From: Styela clava
Lineage: Eukaryota; Chordata; Ascidiacea; Stolidobranchia; Styelidae
Reading direction: 5' to 3'
DNA length: 64,000 bases
Assembly (NCBI RefSeq): GCF_964204865.1
Contig: NC_135258.1
Location: forward strand, 14,685,001 to 14,749,000
Below are positions 11,306 to 21,816 of the stretch, one piece after another. The position numbers were made by a program, and so were the translations under genes. The notes under the pieces are model-generated. The model was not told where the DNA came from and made no database searches. It was given only the letters and a program-made list of their open reading frames with translations. Position 1 is the stretch's first letter, and every line of letters begins with the position of its first letter.

Positions 11306-11980
11306 CTAAGAACCTTTTTCTAATTCCCATAGTTCTGCTTCGAGACCATCTTGTTTAGCAATTTTTTCAAGTTGCATTTTATCAGGATTCTCTATTACCC
11401 CAGAGTCTATTTTTTCTTTGAGTTCTTGAATTTGTCTAAGTTTCTTTTTTAGGTTTTTAATTTTTTTCGCACTGTCGTCATCTTGACTTTGACTGATATC
11501 ATTAATTGCAACAGAAGCAAGTTTTTCATTTATACTTTTAGTACCATCTGTAACATTTTCCGTTTTAACCGTTTCATATTGCGCAATAACAGAAGCTTTC
11601 GTCATCTCGTTTTGCTTCTTCTGACGTTGTTCTTTACGTTTCAAGTTCTTTTTCGCTGATTTGGATAAATTTTTATTATCTGCAGAAGCACTTTCAATTG
11701 GAGAACTGAGTTTTTCTAAAGTCGTTCGTTCAGTCGATTTTATCATGGAAACAGGATTGGGATTGGAAGATAAGCCGGGGCATGCTGGAGCATTCGCTCG
11801 GTTTCTTGCTGCTCTGTTTTTGTACCGAGCTACGTCTTCATCAGGGACATAACCATCTTTCACTCGTCTTGCTTTTCTCCATGAACCATCTGGACGTTGA
11901 GTTGCAGGAATGAATGCAAATCCTTGTGCATCACGCACAATTCCTGCAGCTTGTGATACTTCAAATTTTTGTTCCGCCAT
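11306..11980 (-). CDS. PYM1: PYM, partner of Y14 and Mago (exon junction complex recycling)
   Basis: An intronless 224-residue protein (human PYM1 is about 204). Residues 11-53 hold the Mago-Y14 binding domain, with the signature [29 protein letters not shown] and DEDVARYKN. The middle is polar. Around residues 105-125 is a very basic segment, [14 protein letters not shown], followed by a Lys/Leu-rich coiled region ending in [12 protein letters not shown], matching the C-terminal part of PYM. In other animals PYM is cytoplasmic, binds the 40S ribosome and strips the exon junction complex from spliced mRNA. The start codon is chosen because [17 protein letters not shown] places the binding domain at the usual N-terminal position. 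It lies upstream of FAM50 on the same strand, but 1.8 kb away, so co-transcription is unlikely. Confidence 0.95.
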   Translation of the reverse strand: MAEQKFEVSQAAGIVRDAQGFAFIPATQRPDGSWRKARRVKDGYVPDEDVARYKNRAARNRANAPACPGLSSNPNPVSMIKSTERTTLEKLSSPIESASADNKNLSKSAKKNLKRKEQRQKKQNEMTKASVIAQYETVKTENVTDGTKSINEKLASVAINDISQSQDDDSAKKIKNLKKKLRQIQELKEKIDSGVIENPDKMQLEKIAKQDGLEAELWELEKGS

Positions 11981-12239
11981 CGCTGCTGTCTGATTGCTTG
12001 ATTATTATTAGATTATACAGAGCGCCTATGCTATATTCAATAATGAGAAAGTTAATGAAACAGTAATAGGAATCCCAAATTCAACAATCAATCTTAATAT
12101 CATGAGTGTTACTGTTAAGTATTCGGACTCGTACCTCTAGTCAGTCTAGTGGGCGTAGCATAACGATTTTTGTGTCATGTTAATCCTAACCCCCACCTGA
12201 CTCCGCCATCAAAAAATTACGTCACTACTCTAGGCCCAA

Positions 12240-12487
12240 GTAGGATAGGATTTACATATTTATCCCGGGGGAGAGGAAAGTCCATAAGATGGCTTGACCA
12301 TGTAGCGAACCACGGCATCTCGTCCGGTTACCATTCCATGACGGGTATGGGATTAGTTAGTTATTTGTTTTCAGAAGCATGGACTTGATGGTGGAGGAAG
12401 CCGTAATCCCAGGGGTTACGTGAACCACCCTACAGCGGCGAGGAGTCCAGCAATACTCTCGCACATGACCCCCACATGGGATTAGAA
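12240..12487 (-). repeat. SINE family A, 3' part (split copy)
   Basis: This is the 3' half of a family A SINE in minus orientation: GGATTTACATATTTATCC, GGGGGAGAGGAAAGTC, GCGAACCACGGC, CCATTCCATG, the ATGGTGGAGGAAGCCGTAA segment and GGCGAGGAGTCCAGCA. It is interrupted at 12487 by a hAT element and resumes at 13389. Confidence 0.85.
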
Positions 12488-13380
12488 CAGTGGTTCTTAA
12501 ACTTTTTCGAGCGCGACCCAAATCTGAGTTTTATGAATACTCGCGACCCAATCCTAAAAAACGCAAAATGTGTTTTTAATGTTAGTACAGTTTGACTCAA
12601 ATACAGACAACTATTTATCAGAAACAGTCCATTGACTCAGTGAGATTGATGAAACTGAAATTTACTTTTTCATTATATCTTCAATACACAGCTCTAATTT
12701 ACTTAACGCAATGCGCAAGTTGTCACGGGTATCGAAGCGATTGCGAGCTTAGTTTTGATAACCGTCAGTGCCAAATATCCTCGCTCGCACAAGTGCCTTG
12801 TCGGGAATTGTAGCAGAAAAGGCGTCCGCTGTCCGTCGCAAACACGACATCCTAGCTGGCCTTCGGTATCTCTCGCAATATACAACTTTTTACTCGTCAC
12901 ATGTGCACGCACTGCTTCGTTCGCGGTAAATGGTGCCTCGAGATGAAGTCACATTTTCTCTAGATATTGAATAATCTAATGTCGAGAAGCGAGCTTTTTC
13001 ATTGCGTCGTCTATTACAATTTTCATTACCAAAATGACACCCATTTTTGGTTATTTTAATCCACTAAGACGACATTCCATGCGGTCAACACAACGACAAG
13101 CGACGTGCATGGTTACCGATGCCATAAAAATAATACACGTGACTGGCATATCAGAATTGTGATGTAACAATGAGCTCAAGACAGTTCTTTCCGTGAATGA
13201 AATTTTTTATTTCATTATTTTTAAATACCAGAGTTTAGAAGCTGAATTGAAACATTGGGAAAGCTGAAAATTCGTCCTTCTCCTCTTAGATTGCCCTTGC
13301 ATTGACGACCTTGTCGCGACCCATTTTTAAACCTTCCGCGACCCATGTTTGGGTCGCGACCCATACTTTAAGAACCACTG
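12488..13380. mobile_element. hAT element nested inside a SINE
   Basis: The ends are CAGTGGTTCTTAAA and its inverse TTTAAGAACCACTG. Both flanks are GATTAGAA (12480-12487 and 13381-13388), an exact 8-bp duplication. Removing the element and one octamer rejoins the SINE sequence correctly, as judged from the intact copy at 42228-42568. Just inside the left end are GCGACCCAAA motifs, and just inside the right end are repeated GGGTCGCGACCCA motifs. At 893 bp it is an internally deleted derivative with a broken transposase tail. Confidence 0.95.
12703..12912 (-). pseudogene. hAT transposase C-terminal remnant
   Basis: The minus-strand frame includes FPTRHLCERGYLALTVIKTK, which follows the hAT C-terminal dimerisation signature (FxTTYLCExGFSALxxIKTK) found in ZBED5/ZMYM-like transposases. 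The DDE core is absent and the following Arg/Asn-rich motif is mutated. Confidence 0.75.
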
Positions 13381-13388
13381 GATTAGAA

Positions 13389-13475
13389 CCTGCGAACCCA
13401 CGTAAAGTAATTAGAGATGCGGTGGCGAGCGTATTCCTAACGCTTAGCACAATGAGCCACACCGCACTGGAAAGG
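13389..13475 (-). repeat. SINE family A, tRNA-like head (split copy)
   Basis: Continuation of the SINE interrupted at 12487. Read on the minus strand it gives TGGCTCATTGTGC (box A region), GCTAAGCGTTAGGAATACGC and the box B region of the tRNA-like head. Confidence 0.8.
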
Positions 13476-13479
13476 ACAT

Positions 13480-15502
13480 TAGACAATTACCCAATATTTA
13501 TGGAAGAAATTTTTTCTCTCTGCAATCTCCGAATACCAAATACACTAATATTGAATAATACAAAGAAACAATATACTTTCTGACTTTATGGCCCTTGCCT
13601 TGTTTTACAAGGTTTGTGTTTATTGTATAATATTGTATAGACTATATATTGGCTATATACCGATATATATACTGATATAATATGTACATAATATTTCTCA
13701 TGTTTTGAACTTTTTTAAAGATTTTGCTCGCTTTCTCCTTTTATTTATTTGAGTCTTCAAATAAATCAATCTATCTATTGAAGATCCTGTAAGTCAGTAA
13801 GTAGGCTAAATAGAAAATTCAGACATTGAATTTTCATATTTTACTGTAATTGTTTTTTTTGTATCGAAATAGCGATACTACTAACACACTTCAGCACTTA
13901 GACTAGTTGACACACAGCATACCGGTAGTTACGGTATGCTTGTGATATAATGAGTGATTTATTATCTTTGGTATTTATAATTTATAAGCAAGTTATGTGA
14001 CTACGTCTACTGGTCTACATGCAGACATGAACTGCACTTCACTTCTTTGCCACTAGAAAAACAATGCAAAATACCATTTTTCGCCAAAATAATCCAAATA
14101 TATTTAAATGAATGCTAAAATAATCTAGAAAATATTCTATCATCTAAATGGGTATTTATTACATTTAAATTATATATATATTTTTTTTTATGATTCCACA
14201 ATGTGGATTATGCAATAAATAAAAATCATAATATAATAAACGAATAACAATAATCAGGTATAAATTATACGTAAATTATCTCTCACAAGGCAACACTGAA
14301 ACAGGGTAAGAAATGGAATGGTTGGCTCCATGACCTTCAACCCCAAGAAAATACCCATTTGCGAGATTGTTGTATGAATCTTATTTCGATTCATTCACAA
14401 AAATAAAACAATTTACAGAAAATAAAAAGGGAAAAATAATGAAAAAACAAACAAACTAAATATGAGTTCAGGACTTATTGAACGCGTGCATCCACTAAAA
14501 GAGAAGGAAAACAAATAAACATGAATATGGGCGACGGGTCATTATTCAGGGGTCTCCCTTCGTTATCAGATTAGCTGCAATTTGCTCACAAACCCAACAC
14601 CGTGCAAAATAGCCGTTGCGTGTGTGATAACCAACGACTAACAGGTGATAACTGATTAGTGAGATGTGCAAGTATATGAATATGGAAAATTTATTTCCAA
14701 ATTTAAAGGTACAATTATATATCGGCGTTCCATGTTTAAAAATAAAGAAAACTGTCGAGTGATTGTCATATTATTGTCTAAAACTTCCATTGCGAGTTGT
14801 CAATTATTACGTCTAGGCATTCAAACTTCTGCATATTCACCGAAGGCATGAATCACGTACTTTAGGACTTTAGGTGACTGTTTAGTCACACAAAAGCTCA
14901 GTACTATACTGTATAAAGATGTTGCGGTTGCGCTTATCAGGTTTTGCAATAACCGCATGACAAATGACTTTAGTAATTTCTTATTGCTTCAGACAAATAG
15001 TTGAGCAAATAAAAATTATCACATCAAAAAAAAACCTTGTACCATTTTTCCAAAACCGGTTCTTGCATCGAATGAAGTACTATATAAAGAATCGAGGTGA
15101 ATTCATCTGATGGCAAAATGCCGAAGCAACGAAAAGAGCGTAGCCAAGCCAAGAATTGGGGAGGAGGGCAATGATTTTTCAGGACGAAGTTGACTCGCGC
15201 CTTTCTCTCTAAACAGGAACAAGGACAAGCAGCCACTGATATCTGACGATATTCTTGAAAAAGCTCTCCAAAGACGTATTTTGTTGTCAAGGTCTCCAAG
15301 CTTTTCAAGCGCTCAATTTCATCTAGCTCGGTTGGTTTATTTGGGGAAATAATTATTAGTGAGCCAAAAAATGTCGGGTTATCAGTCTCACGGATGGAGC
15401 ATAATATTGCCAAAAAAAAACGTAAAAGTTTGTATCTTACTGCAAATGCCAAAATACAATATCGACAACCAGAACGCCGCGGGCAGAGCGTTAGCAGTAA
15501 GG
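13480..15502. other. repeat-poor AT-rich intergenic DNA
   Basis: No gene supported. Around 13740-13785 the string TCAAATAAATCAATCTATCTATTG resembles the short-repeat tail of a LINE 3' end. A minus frame of 163 codons near 15024-15515 has no recognisable motif and contains tandem Leu/Cys-rich low-complexity sequence; I do not call it. Confidence 0.4.
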
Positions 15503-16345
15503 CAGGGGTCGGCAACCTACGGCCCGCGGAGTAATATAATCCGGCCCGCGACGCTTGACTGAATTATAGTAACAAAACATCTGTTTTGACGATTTTATTT
15601 TTACGTAACTGAATTTATTGTGCGATACGTGCAGACTAAATTATATATATTATAACCTAACAAGTATATAATTCACAATTACTCGTTTAATGAGCCTATA
15701 CTTTAATTATAATTAGACAAATGGCAACAAAACGCAGAAAAGTTGATGCTAAGTACAGAGGGTTCTTCAATGGCGAAGAAATTATTCAAATGGCATTTTT
15801 TGAGAAGCAATGCAATGAGGAAATAAATATACAGTATATATATATATATATATTCCATTCGAGAGATGTATCGCTGCGTGATTTTTGTTATAAAAAGTGT
15901 CTTCTTCATAGTAAACTATATCCAAATTTGACAAACCATTCGAAAAAATTCACATCGATGTTTGGAAGTACATATGGATGCGAACAACTATTTTTGAAAA
16001 TTAACATCAGAAATAACAATCTGAGAACTCGGATTAGTGATTCCCATTTATAAAATGTTTCAATCTTGGCTTCATCCAGTGTCCCATTTAGAAAAGCGTG
16101 ATGCAACATAAAGTGTCACATTAAATGTCATTTGTAATTTTTTTCTTCAAGTGAGACGACCAAGTTGAGTTCACGAGTTGGTGCAGTCTTCGCGCGCTGC
16201 TTAAATTTAACTTCTGATCTGTGTGGAAAAGTATGATTCATCGACCATTCGTTCGGTTTTTATCTTTCTAAAAATATGTGCGGCCCGCTAATGACTTACA
16301 ACTCTTAATTTTGGCTAGCGAGTGACAAAAAGTTGCCGACCCCTG
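15503..16345 (+). mobile_element. hAT element (GGGGTCGGCAAC family), copy 1
   Basis: The left end is CAGGGGTCGGCAACCT followed by ACGGCCCGCGG. The right end is AGTTGCCGACCCCTG preceded by TGCGGCCCGCTAATGAC. The octamers CAGTAAGG and CCGGAAGG flank it and match at five of eight positions. A transposase remnant on the plus strand sets the orientation. It shares its ends and internal landmarks (ATGGCAACA, GCAGAAAAGTTGATGC, TTCGAGAGATGTATC) with the shorter copy at 45302-45738. Confidence 0.9.
15721..16110 (+). pseudogene. internally deleted hAT transposase
   Basis: It starts MATKRRKVDAKYRGF, like the N-terminus of ZBED/GTF2IRD2-like hAT transposases. It then jumps to a C-terminal region KFTSMFGSTYGCEQLFLKI and NNLRTRISDSHL, matching the hAT signature FGSTYxCEQxFSKM...LRSRLxDxHL. 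A stop follows at once, after which an ASSS segment of the family's end is still visible. The catalytic core is missing. A (TA)n run at about 15837-15853 marks part of the junction. Confidence 0.8.
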
Positions 16346-16859
16346 CCGGAAGGCAAAGGCAAGAGAAGAGAATGCTTTCGCTTAGCCTCAACCCACAGCA
16401 ATAAAGGTACTGGGCAAAGCGGCGGAAGATTTGACGCAGCGAAAAGTGCAAAAACATTATGTGTTTTTACCCATGTGAGCCGCTTGTTAAACATAAACTG
16501 TCAGATTAGGATTTTATCTTTGATGTGGAAAACTATGTTAACAAGTGCCACACTGAATCTAGTTGTGGATGGTGGAACAGGTACATCTTTATTTTTTATT
16601 AACTTTTATTTTTTATTAGTTTTTATTTTTTATCAACTACCAGTATGTAATTTTTCATGTTCCCTTTACTTAATAACTTCTATATGGTTGTGTGTGTGAG
16701 CGTGTGTGAAATATTTCAATTATTTTAGGTGAGTGAATACGTACCACATCTTCTTGGCAAAACCTTCCATCTTATATACATTCTGTACGTTTTAAACCTT
16801 ATCTAAGGTTTTGTTCGCTCTCCTAATTTCATAATCAGTTTTTATTTATTTATTTTTAC

Positions 16860-16913
16860 CATTCATTTTATTGTTTTGCTGATTATGGAGTCGAAATAAA
16901 CTTATACTTATAA
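16860..16913 (+). repeat. LINE-like 3' tail, copy 1
   Basis: Ends ATTATGGAGTCGAAATAAAC then TTATACTTAT. The same sequence appears inverted about 900 bases downstream. The orientation is inferred from the short-repeat tail. Confidence 0.45.
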
Positions 16914-17761
16914 CAGAGGCAGAAAAGATGGGACCACTGCACCTGTTGGAATAGTAGTTGTTCGTGGAAATTTGAAATTAATGTTGAAAGCATTGAAACG
17001 GATACAATGATTTTGAATTGAACTAATCGAAAACGGCAAAAGAACCCGATACCCCAATCCATGATTTGTGCATAGACTGCTATGAAACATTCAATCTATT
17101 TATCGAGCTTGTTTTTTCAGTAACCATTTTTTTGTCACTGTGTTATTTTTGTAAGATTTAATGAAATTGAACTAGGCCTACAGCATCACCGTTTTACGTC
17201 AGCGAGTGTGTATTATTTCAAAGTTTTGTAGGAAAAGCACTGTTGTGTTACACACACACGTCTCACATTTTAAATTCAATTTTAAAGTATTGCCCGATTT
17301 TATATCGTGTTTTTGTTTTATTGTGTTTTGACTGTTTTTCGTGAACGGGCCCTAAACACGTTACTTTAACACGAGTTTAACTTCTTTATTAAGTTATGCG
17401 TGTCCTCTGTATTTTGTTTGTTCGTTTGTTGTTGTTTTGTTTTTCGTTTCTATCAGAGTGACCAAATAAAATTGATTGATTGACTAAACAGCTTGCCCGC
17501 GGGCCGCCTGTTGCACACGGCTGTTCTCATTCTTTTAAATTGTATCTAGTCGTTCCTGCCTTCTCTCAGTTAGTTCCTAACACATATTATTTTATGTTTT
17601 TGCGCTATATATCAATTTTCCCAACAACTTTTATACGAATACGGAACACGGAATTTAAATCCCAAGTTTCATTGCGTCATTGCTGTGGCGCGAACTTCAA
17701 ATTTGTTAGTCAACAGGAGAGAGTATGACGAACAGTGAGCGGCCCTCATATTCTTTTTTAT

Positions 17762-17812
17762 AATAATAAGTATAAGTATAAGTTTATTTCGACTCCATAA
17801 TCAGCATATATT
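17762..17812 (-). repeat. LINE-like 3' tail, copy 2
   Basis: Inverse of copy 1, with a longer (ACTTAT) tail. Together they form a widely spaced inverted repeat. Confidence 0.45.
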
Positions 17813-18548
17813 ATTGTTCTTCTTTCATAGCTGAATTCTTCGAGACTTCTATGATCGGATATTACTATACTGTACCGTAAATGGTATACAATTGTATGAT
17901 ATTCGGTTCTTTAGCAAAATATGGTAGCTGGTAACGTTAGGTCTATGCCAGCTATGACGATGAGGAAGGCTGAATAGGTTATCACGATTTATTTGTATCC
18001 TAGGCTATTTATTAGTTACCGTACCGTACTGCCCGAACCAGGTACAGTGCAGTGGTTTGGCATCATACCGGTACGGTACATCTTTAACTGAAATACATCA
18101 AGTCTGTACCATATTTGCAACTTTCTACAGTTCTATGTAATCATAATAATTTCGTTCACCACGTACTGGGAGAGGAAAACCCATAGTCTGATAGTGCATT
18201 AGTGAGTTAGGCAACTTAATCATACACTACTGGTACCGGTATCTGACTATACCCGTAAACTACAGCTAGACCATAACTTATAAACTAGCTGTAGTTAACA
18301 CAGTTACAGTGTCACTCCTATTCTGCAATTACAGAATTGAAGTTTCGATTGGGTATGATTAAAAGTTAGTCTACTTCCTGACTTAATAAAATACTCATAC
18401 GAGTCATATTGCTGTAGGCCATTTGTATTCTTTTTGCTAGTACAGTAGTATTCAATTTTCTTAAGTTTTCATATATTTAAAAAAAATATTCGTAACACTG
18501 TACAGCTGTAATTGTGAATTGTTCTATTCTAAGTGACTTAATACAGTA

Positions 18549-18561
18549 TTTGTTTTTTTAG
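18549..18561 (+). promoter_or_regulatory. 3' splice acceptor abutting the TRIP13 start codon
   Basis: A run of T followed by AG lies directly against the ATG. This would be the end of a 5'UTR intron, or the site where a spliced leader is added in a trans-splicing animal. Sequence alone cannot decide which. Confidence 0.6.
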
Positions 18562-19800
18562 ATGGCTCTTGTTCATGTGGAAATTCTTCTTAGACCAGAA
18601 TGTGTAGAGAGTAATAAAACTATTATAGCAGCAGTGGAAAAATATCAACATAATATTGGCTTCGAGTTAGGATCAGAGAAATACAAATTTTCTGATCCTG
18701 TATTAAATCAGAACGTTTTGTCAATATCAACATCAAACCATCAACATACTAATGAAAATGGATATGACATCAGAAATGGATTAAAATATCATTATCATGT
18801 ATACAAGCTATATGATTTGGAAGCAGCTGATGAAATGCTTGAAAATGGTGATGATAAAGACCTTCCTGCTGCATCACATTTGATGCTGCCATCAACAAAT
18901 TTACAAGGGCTTTGGGAAACTCTCAAATTTGACACAGATATTAAAAACAATCTCTTGCGTTATATTGAAACAATATTGTTTTATGCGGATAAAGGTGTTG
19001 ATTCAAATTTAATTTCTTGTAATAGAGTCGTGTTATTACATGGTCCACCTGGTACTGGAAAAACGTCTTTGTGCAAGGCACTTGCTCAAAAAATTTGTAT
19101 TCGATTGTCACATAGATTTCAGCAAGGATCATTACTTGAAATAAATAGTCACAGCTTGTTTTCGAAATGGTTTTCTGAAAGTGGAAATTTGGTCCGAAAA
19201 ATGTTTGCTAAAATAGAAGAACTAGTCCAAGATGGTGACAGTTTTGTTTGCGTTCTAATTGATGAAGTCGAGAGCTTGACTTGTGCCAGGGCTTCTCATG
19301 ATTCTGGTACTGAGCCTTCTGACTCGATTAGAGTTGTTAATGCATTGCTGACTCAAATTGATAAAATTAAGGAATATCCAAATGTTGTTATAATGACAAC
19401 TTCAAATGTTACTGGAAAACTTGACATGGCTTTCGTTGATCGTGCCGACATAAAGCAGTACATTGGATTGCCATCAGTTTCCGCCATATATGAAATATTA
19501 CGTTCTTGTATCCTTGAACTTATAAGAGTGAATGTCATTTTTCCAAGACAATATATTCACCCATTTGACTGGGTTCACCCTGAAGATGTAGATTATGAAA
19601 ACAAGGGATATTCTGAAGAACTGAAAAGAATATCTAAAAAATGTTCTGGACTTAGTGGCAGGGCCTTACGCAAGCTTCCTTTCATTACTCAAGCGATGTT
19701 TATTGAACCAAAAGTCTGTACGATGAAAGTTTTTCTGTCAGAATTATCCAAAGCTGTGGACTTGAAATTTCAAGAGTTGAAAGATTTAGCATACGATTAA
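18562..19800 (+). CDS. TRIP13: TRIP13/PCH2 AAA+ ATPase, intronless
   Basis: A single open frame of 412 residues (human TRIP13 is 432) with no intron. It remodels HORMA-domain proteins such as MAD2 and HORMAD, acting in the spindle checkpoint and in meiotic chromosome axis control. The start MALVHVEILLRPE matches the family N-terminus. Walker A is GPPGTGKTS (residues 161-169) and Walker B is VLIDEVESL, with the catalytic DE at 234-235. Between them lies the family block EINSHSLFSKWFSESG. Further on are the GTEPSDSIRVVNALLTQID block, the sensor region TTSNVTGKLD and FVDRADIKQYIG. The C-terminal lid includes CSGLSGRALRKLP, where the sensor 2 arginine lies. All key residues seem intact, so the protein should be functional. 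The lack of introns contrasts with its multi-exon neighbours. Confidence 0.97.
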   Translation: MALVHVEILLRPECVESNKTIIAAVEKYQHNIGFELGSEKYKFSDPVLNQNVLSISTSNHQHTNENGYDIRNGLKYHYHVYKLYDLEAADEMLENGDDKDLPAASHLMLPSTNLQGLWETLKFDTDIKNNLLRYIETILFYADKGVDSNLISCNRVVLLHGPPGTGKTSLCKALAQKICIRLSHRFQQGSLLEINSHSLFSKWFSESGNLVRKMFAKIEELVQDGDSFVCVLIDEVESLTCARASHDSGTEPSDSIRVVNALLTQIDKIKEYPNVVIMTTSNVTGKLDMAFVDRADIKQYIGLPSVSAIYEILRSCILELIRVNVIFPRQYIHPFDWVHPEDVDYENKGYSEELKRISKKCSGLSGRALRKLPFITQAMFIEPKVCTMKVFLSELSKAVDLKFQELKDLAYD

Positions 19801-21120
19801 ACATTGCTTACCACATTGTTTCATAGCAATTGTAGTATAAATAACTTCTATTTGAAGTTCGGTTGATAAAAATTCTATGTTAAAGTCTTGGGAGTAGATC
19901 TTGCTGAGGCAATATATGTAATTCTACCAAAATAAGTTTGTTTCTTTTTTGTAAGAATCAGTGTTGCCTAAAACACTCAGTCCAACAAAATTAGAAATCA
20001 ACCCCAAATTAAAAAAATGCATTTTGCAGGAAATAATATATCAAAACAGTGATACTATGATTTATGTCGAGTTGTGTTGTAGCATCTTAGAAATTTAATA
20101 TGAAAAGTTCATAAAAGGTTATTTATTTGGGCTATTGATTGCCTTCATTACACAATGTTTATAAAGTGTTATGTATGAGTATCCTCCCAAGTTTTAAACA
20201 AGTTGTTTTCGTGTTGTGCATGAAATTAAATGCAAGTGTGATAATTCTGCCTTTGTTGATTCTTTCAAGATATCTTGGTTCCATTTTACTTTACAGTTTT
20301 CTTGCAATCATTAAAATCGAGACCTAACTCGGAAATATATACATGCATTTCTTTTAATAATAAAAAATAACACAATTAAATTGTTATCAAAAAGTATGGA
20401 CAACACTACAATAATAATATGATATACATGGTTAGGTTATACATGCAATAAAGAATTTGTCACCCCCATCATCCATTTTTCCATGATTTCCATAATGTAA
20501 ACATTGTTCATGAAATGTAACTCTTTACATCATACTTAAAATACATGGCACGCCAGTCTAGGTGGGTAACATTTTTGGCCCCTGATCGAAAAAATGTGCG
20601 AACCCCTCAGTTGAGGCTTGTGCTAACGACCCATAACTATTTATTGTGACGGATAAACTTATCAGCTGGGGTTGAGAGACTCTGGAACGTCGAAATCATA
20701 TTGTTTTTCTATGGTTCACAGACTTCCCGTGTTTATGAAACCAATTTTGACTCCTCGAAGTGAATTGTGTATCTTGACTTCAGTCAATAGTGCTTAGTGT
20801 GCGAGAGAGAGATTTTATTTCCACAAAACAATATTGAAAAAGGACCATGGTACATATTTTCATGAAAATACAGTGCAGTGAATATTTAAACATTGAATCC
20901 TGATGGTCAGTATGCGAGACCTTTACAGGTCATCGAGGCTCCGGACTATTTTATTTACGCTCTGATCAAACTGTCAGCATGGATTATCACAATATGAAAT
21001 TATAGAATAAAGACAGAAAAAAAGTCAGGGTAATAAAAATTTTTTTTTCTACTATTCAACACTTTACATCTGATTTATTGTATAGTTCAGAGGGCATGTG
21101 TAAAATTGTAATACTGATCA
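19801..21120. other. TRIP13 3' flank, no gene seen
   Basis: AATAAA signals occur, the clearest at 20447-20452. Around 20550-20610 the sequence GTGCGAACCCCTCAG and a nearby GGCCCCTGATCG resemble a decayed hAT end, without target duplication. No other structure is supported. Confidence 0.4.
20447..20452 (+). terminator. candidate poly(A) signal for TRIP13
   Basis: AATAAA about 650 bases beyond the TRIP13 stop. Another AATAAA-like string lies nearer 20356, so the site used is uncertain. Confidence 0.35.
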
Positions 21121-21310
21121 CATCCACAGAACCTGGTTCCATGCGACCCAAGCATTGATCATCCGGGTTCGAATCCCGTGGAGGTAATAGAGCATATGTA
21201 TTCGAAAAGATTGCACGCAATCTAAGCAAAAGCAGTGAAGGTGCACATCTCGAAATGGCTTTGTCGCTAGTTGTCATCCAAGAGCACTGTTCTTCCTCTG
21301 GTAGGTTGGT
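21121..21310 (+). repeat. tRNA-like SINE (family C), single copy
   Basis: A clear box B, GGGTTCGAATCCCGTGG, is followed by a tail of about 130 bases with CATCTCGAAATGGCTTTGTC and GGTAGGTTGGTAACCATGG. Box A is weak. No second copy was seen here, so the SINE call is tentative. Confidence 0.4.
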
Positions 21311-21816
21311 AACCATGGTCGTTGTCAAACAAGGACAATTGTTACAAAACAGTAGTAACATTTCTTGTTCTGAATATTTCAGTTTTCTGTAAAGCGGCGA
21401 TTATGCTATGGTATGTTAGACCTCGAATTTTGGTTTTGTAGGTGAGATATTCCGCTTATTAGTTTGCTTTCAATATGCCTATGTCATGATAATAACTTGT
21501 ATTGTAAAGAATAAGGTACATCGTGCTTTGTTAAACGCGTTGACGAAGATATCAAGTTACGGACCAGTGGAATATTAAATACATCGAAGCGTATGGGTAG
21601 TTGCACAACGGGCTAATTTTTTAAAAGCTTAGATTTTATTATTAATGAAATTATCCAATAGAATAAAGCCAAGCATAGAGCAATTTACGGTAACATCGCA
21701 TTCAGACATGAGGATACTTAATAAATTATCCAATATCCTCCACTAATAAAACCTAGTATCCTATTTAGATTCAGACATGAGCATAGCTACATAATTAGGA
21801 AAATACTGTTGAAAAC

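Larger units (their letters stand above)
16346..18561. other. intergenic with LINE-like 3' tails; TRIP13 5' flank
   Basis: Two copies of GATTATGGAGTCGAAATAAA followed by a CTTATACTTAT tail occur in opposite orientation (about 16883-16913 plus, 17762-17805 minus). Another tail, ACCAAATAAAATTGATTGATTGA, lies at 17461-17483. Such tails are typical of non-LTR retrotransposon 3' ends, but no reverse transcriptase was seen. Around 18000-18090 there are several imperfect ACCGTACCG and CGGTACGGTAC motifs. No gene is supported. Confidence 0.4.

Noticed and set aside
15024-15515. 163-codon minus-strand frame
   Set aside because: Long for this region, but no motif, no good start context and odd composition. 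It ends against the hAT element at 15503, so I treat it as chance or decayed repeat.
21121-21190. Possible functional tRNA gene
   Set aside because: Strong box B only. I could not build a cloverleaf from the preceding sequence.
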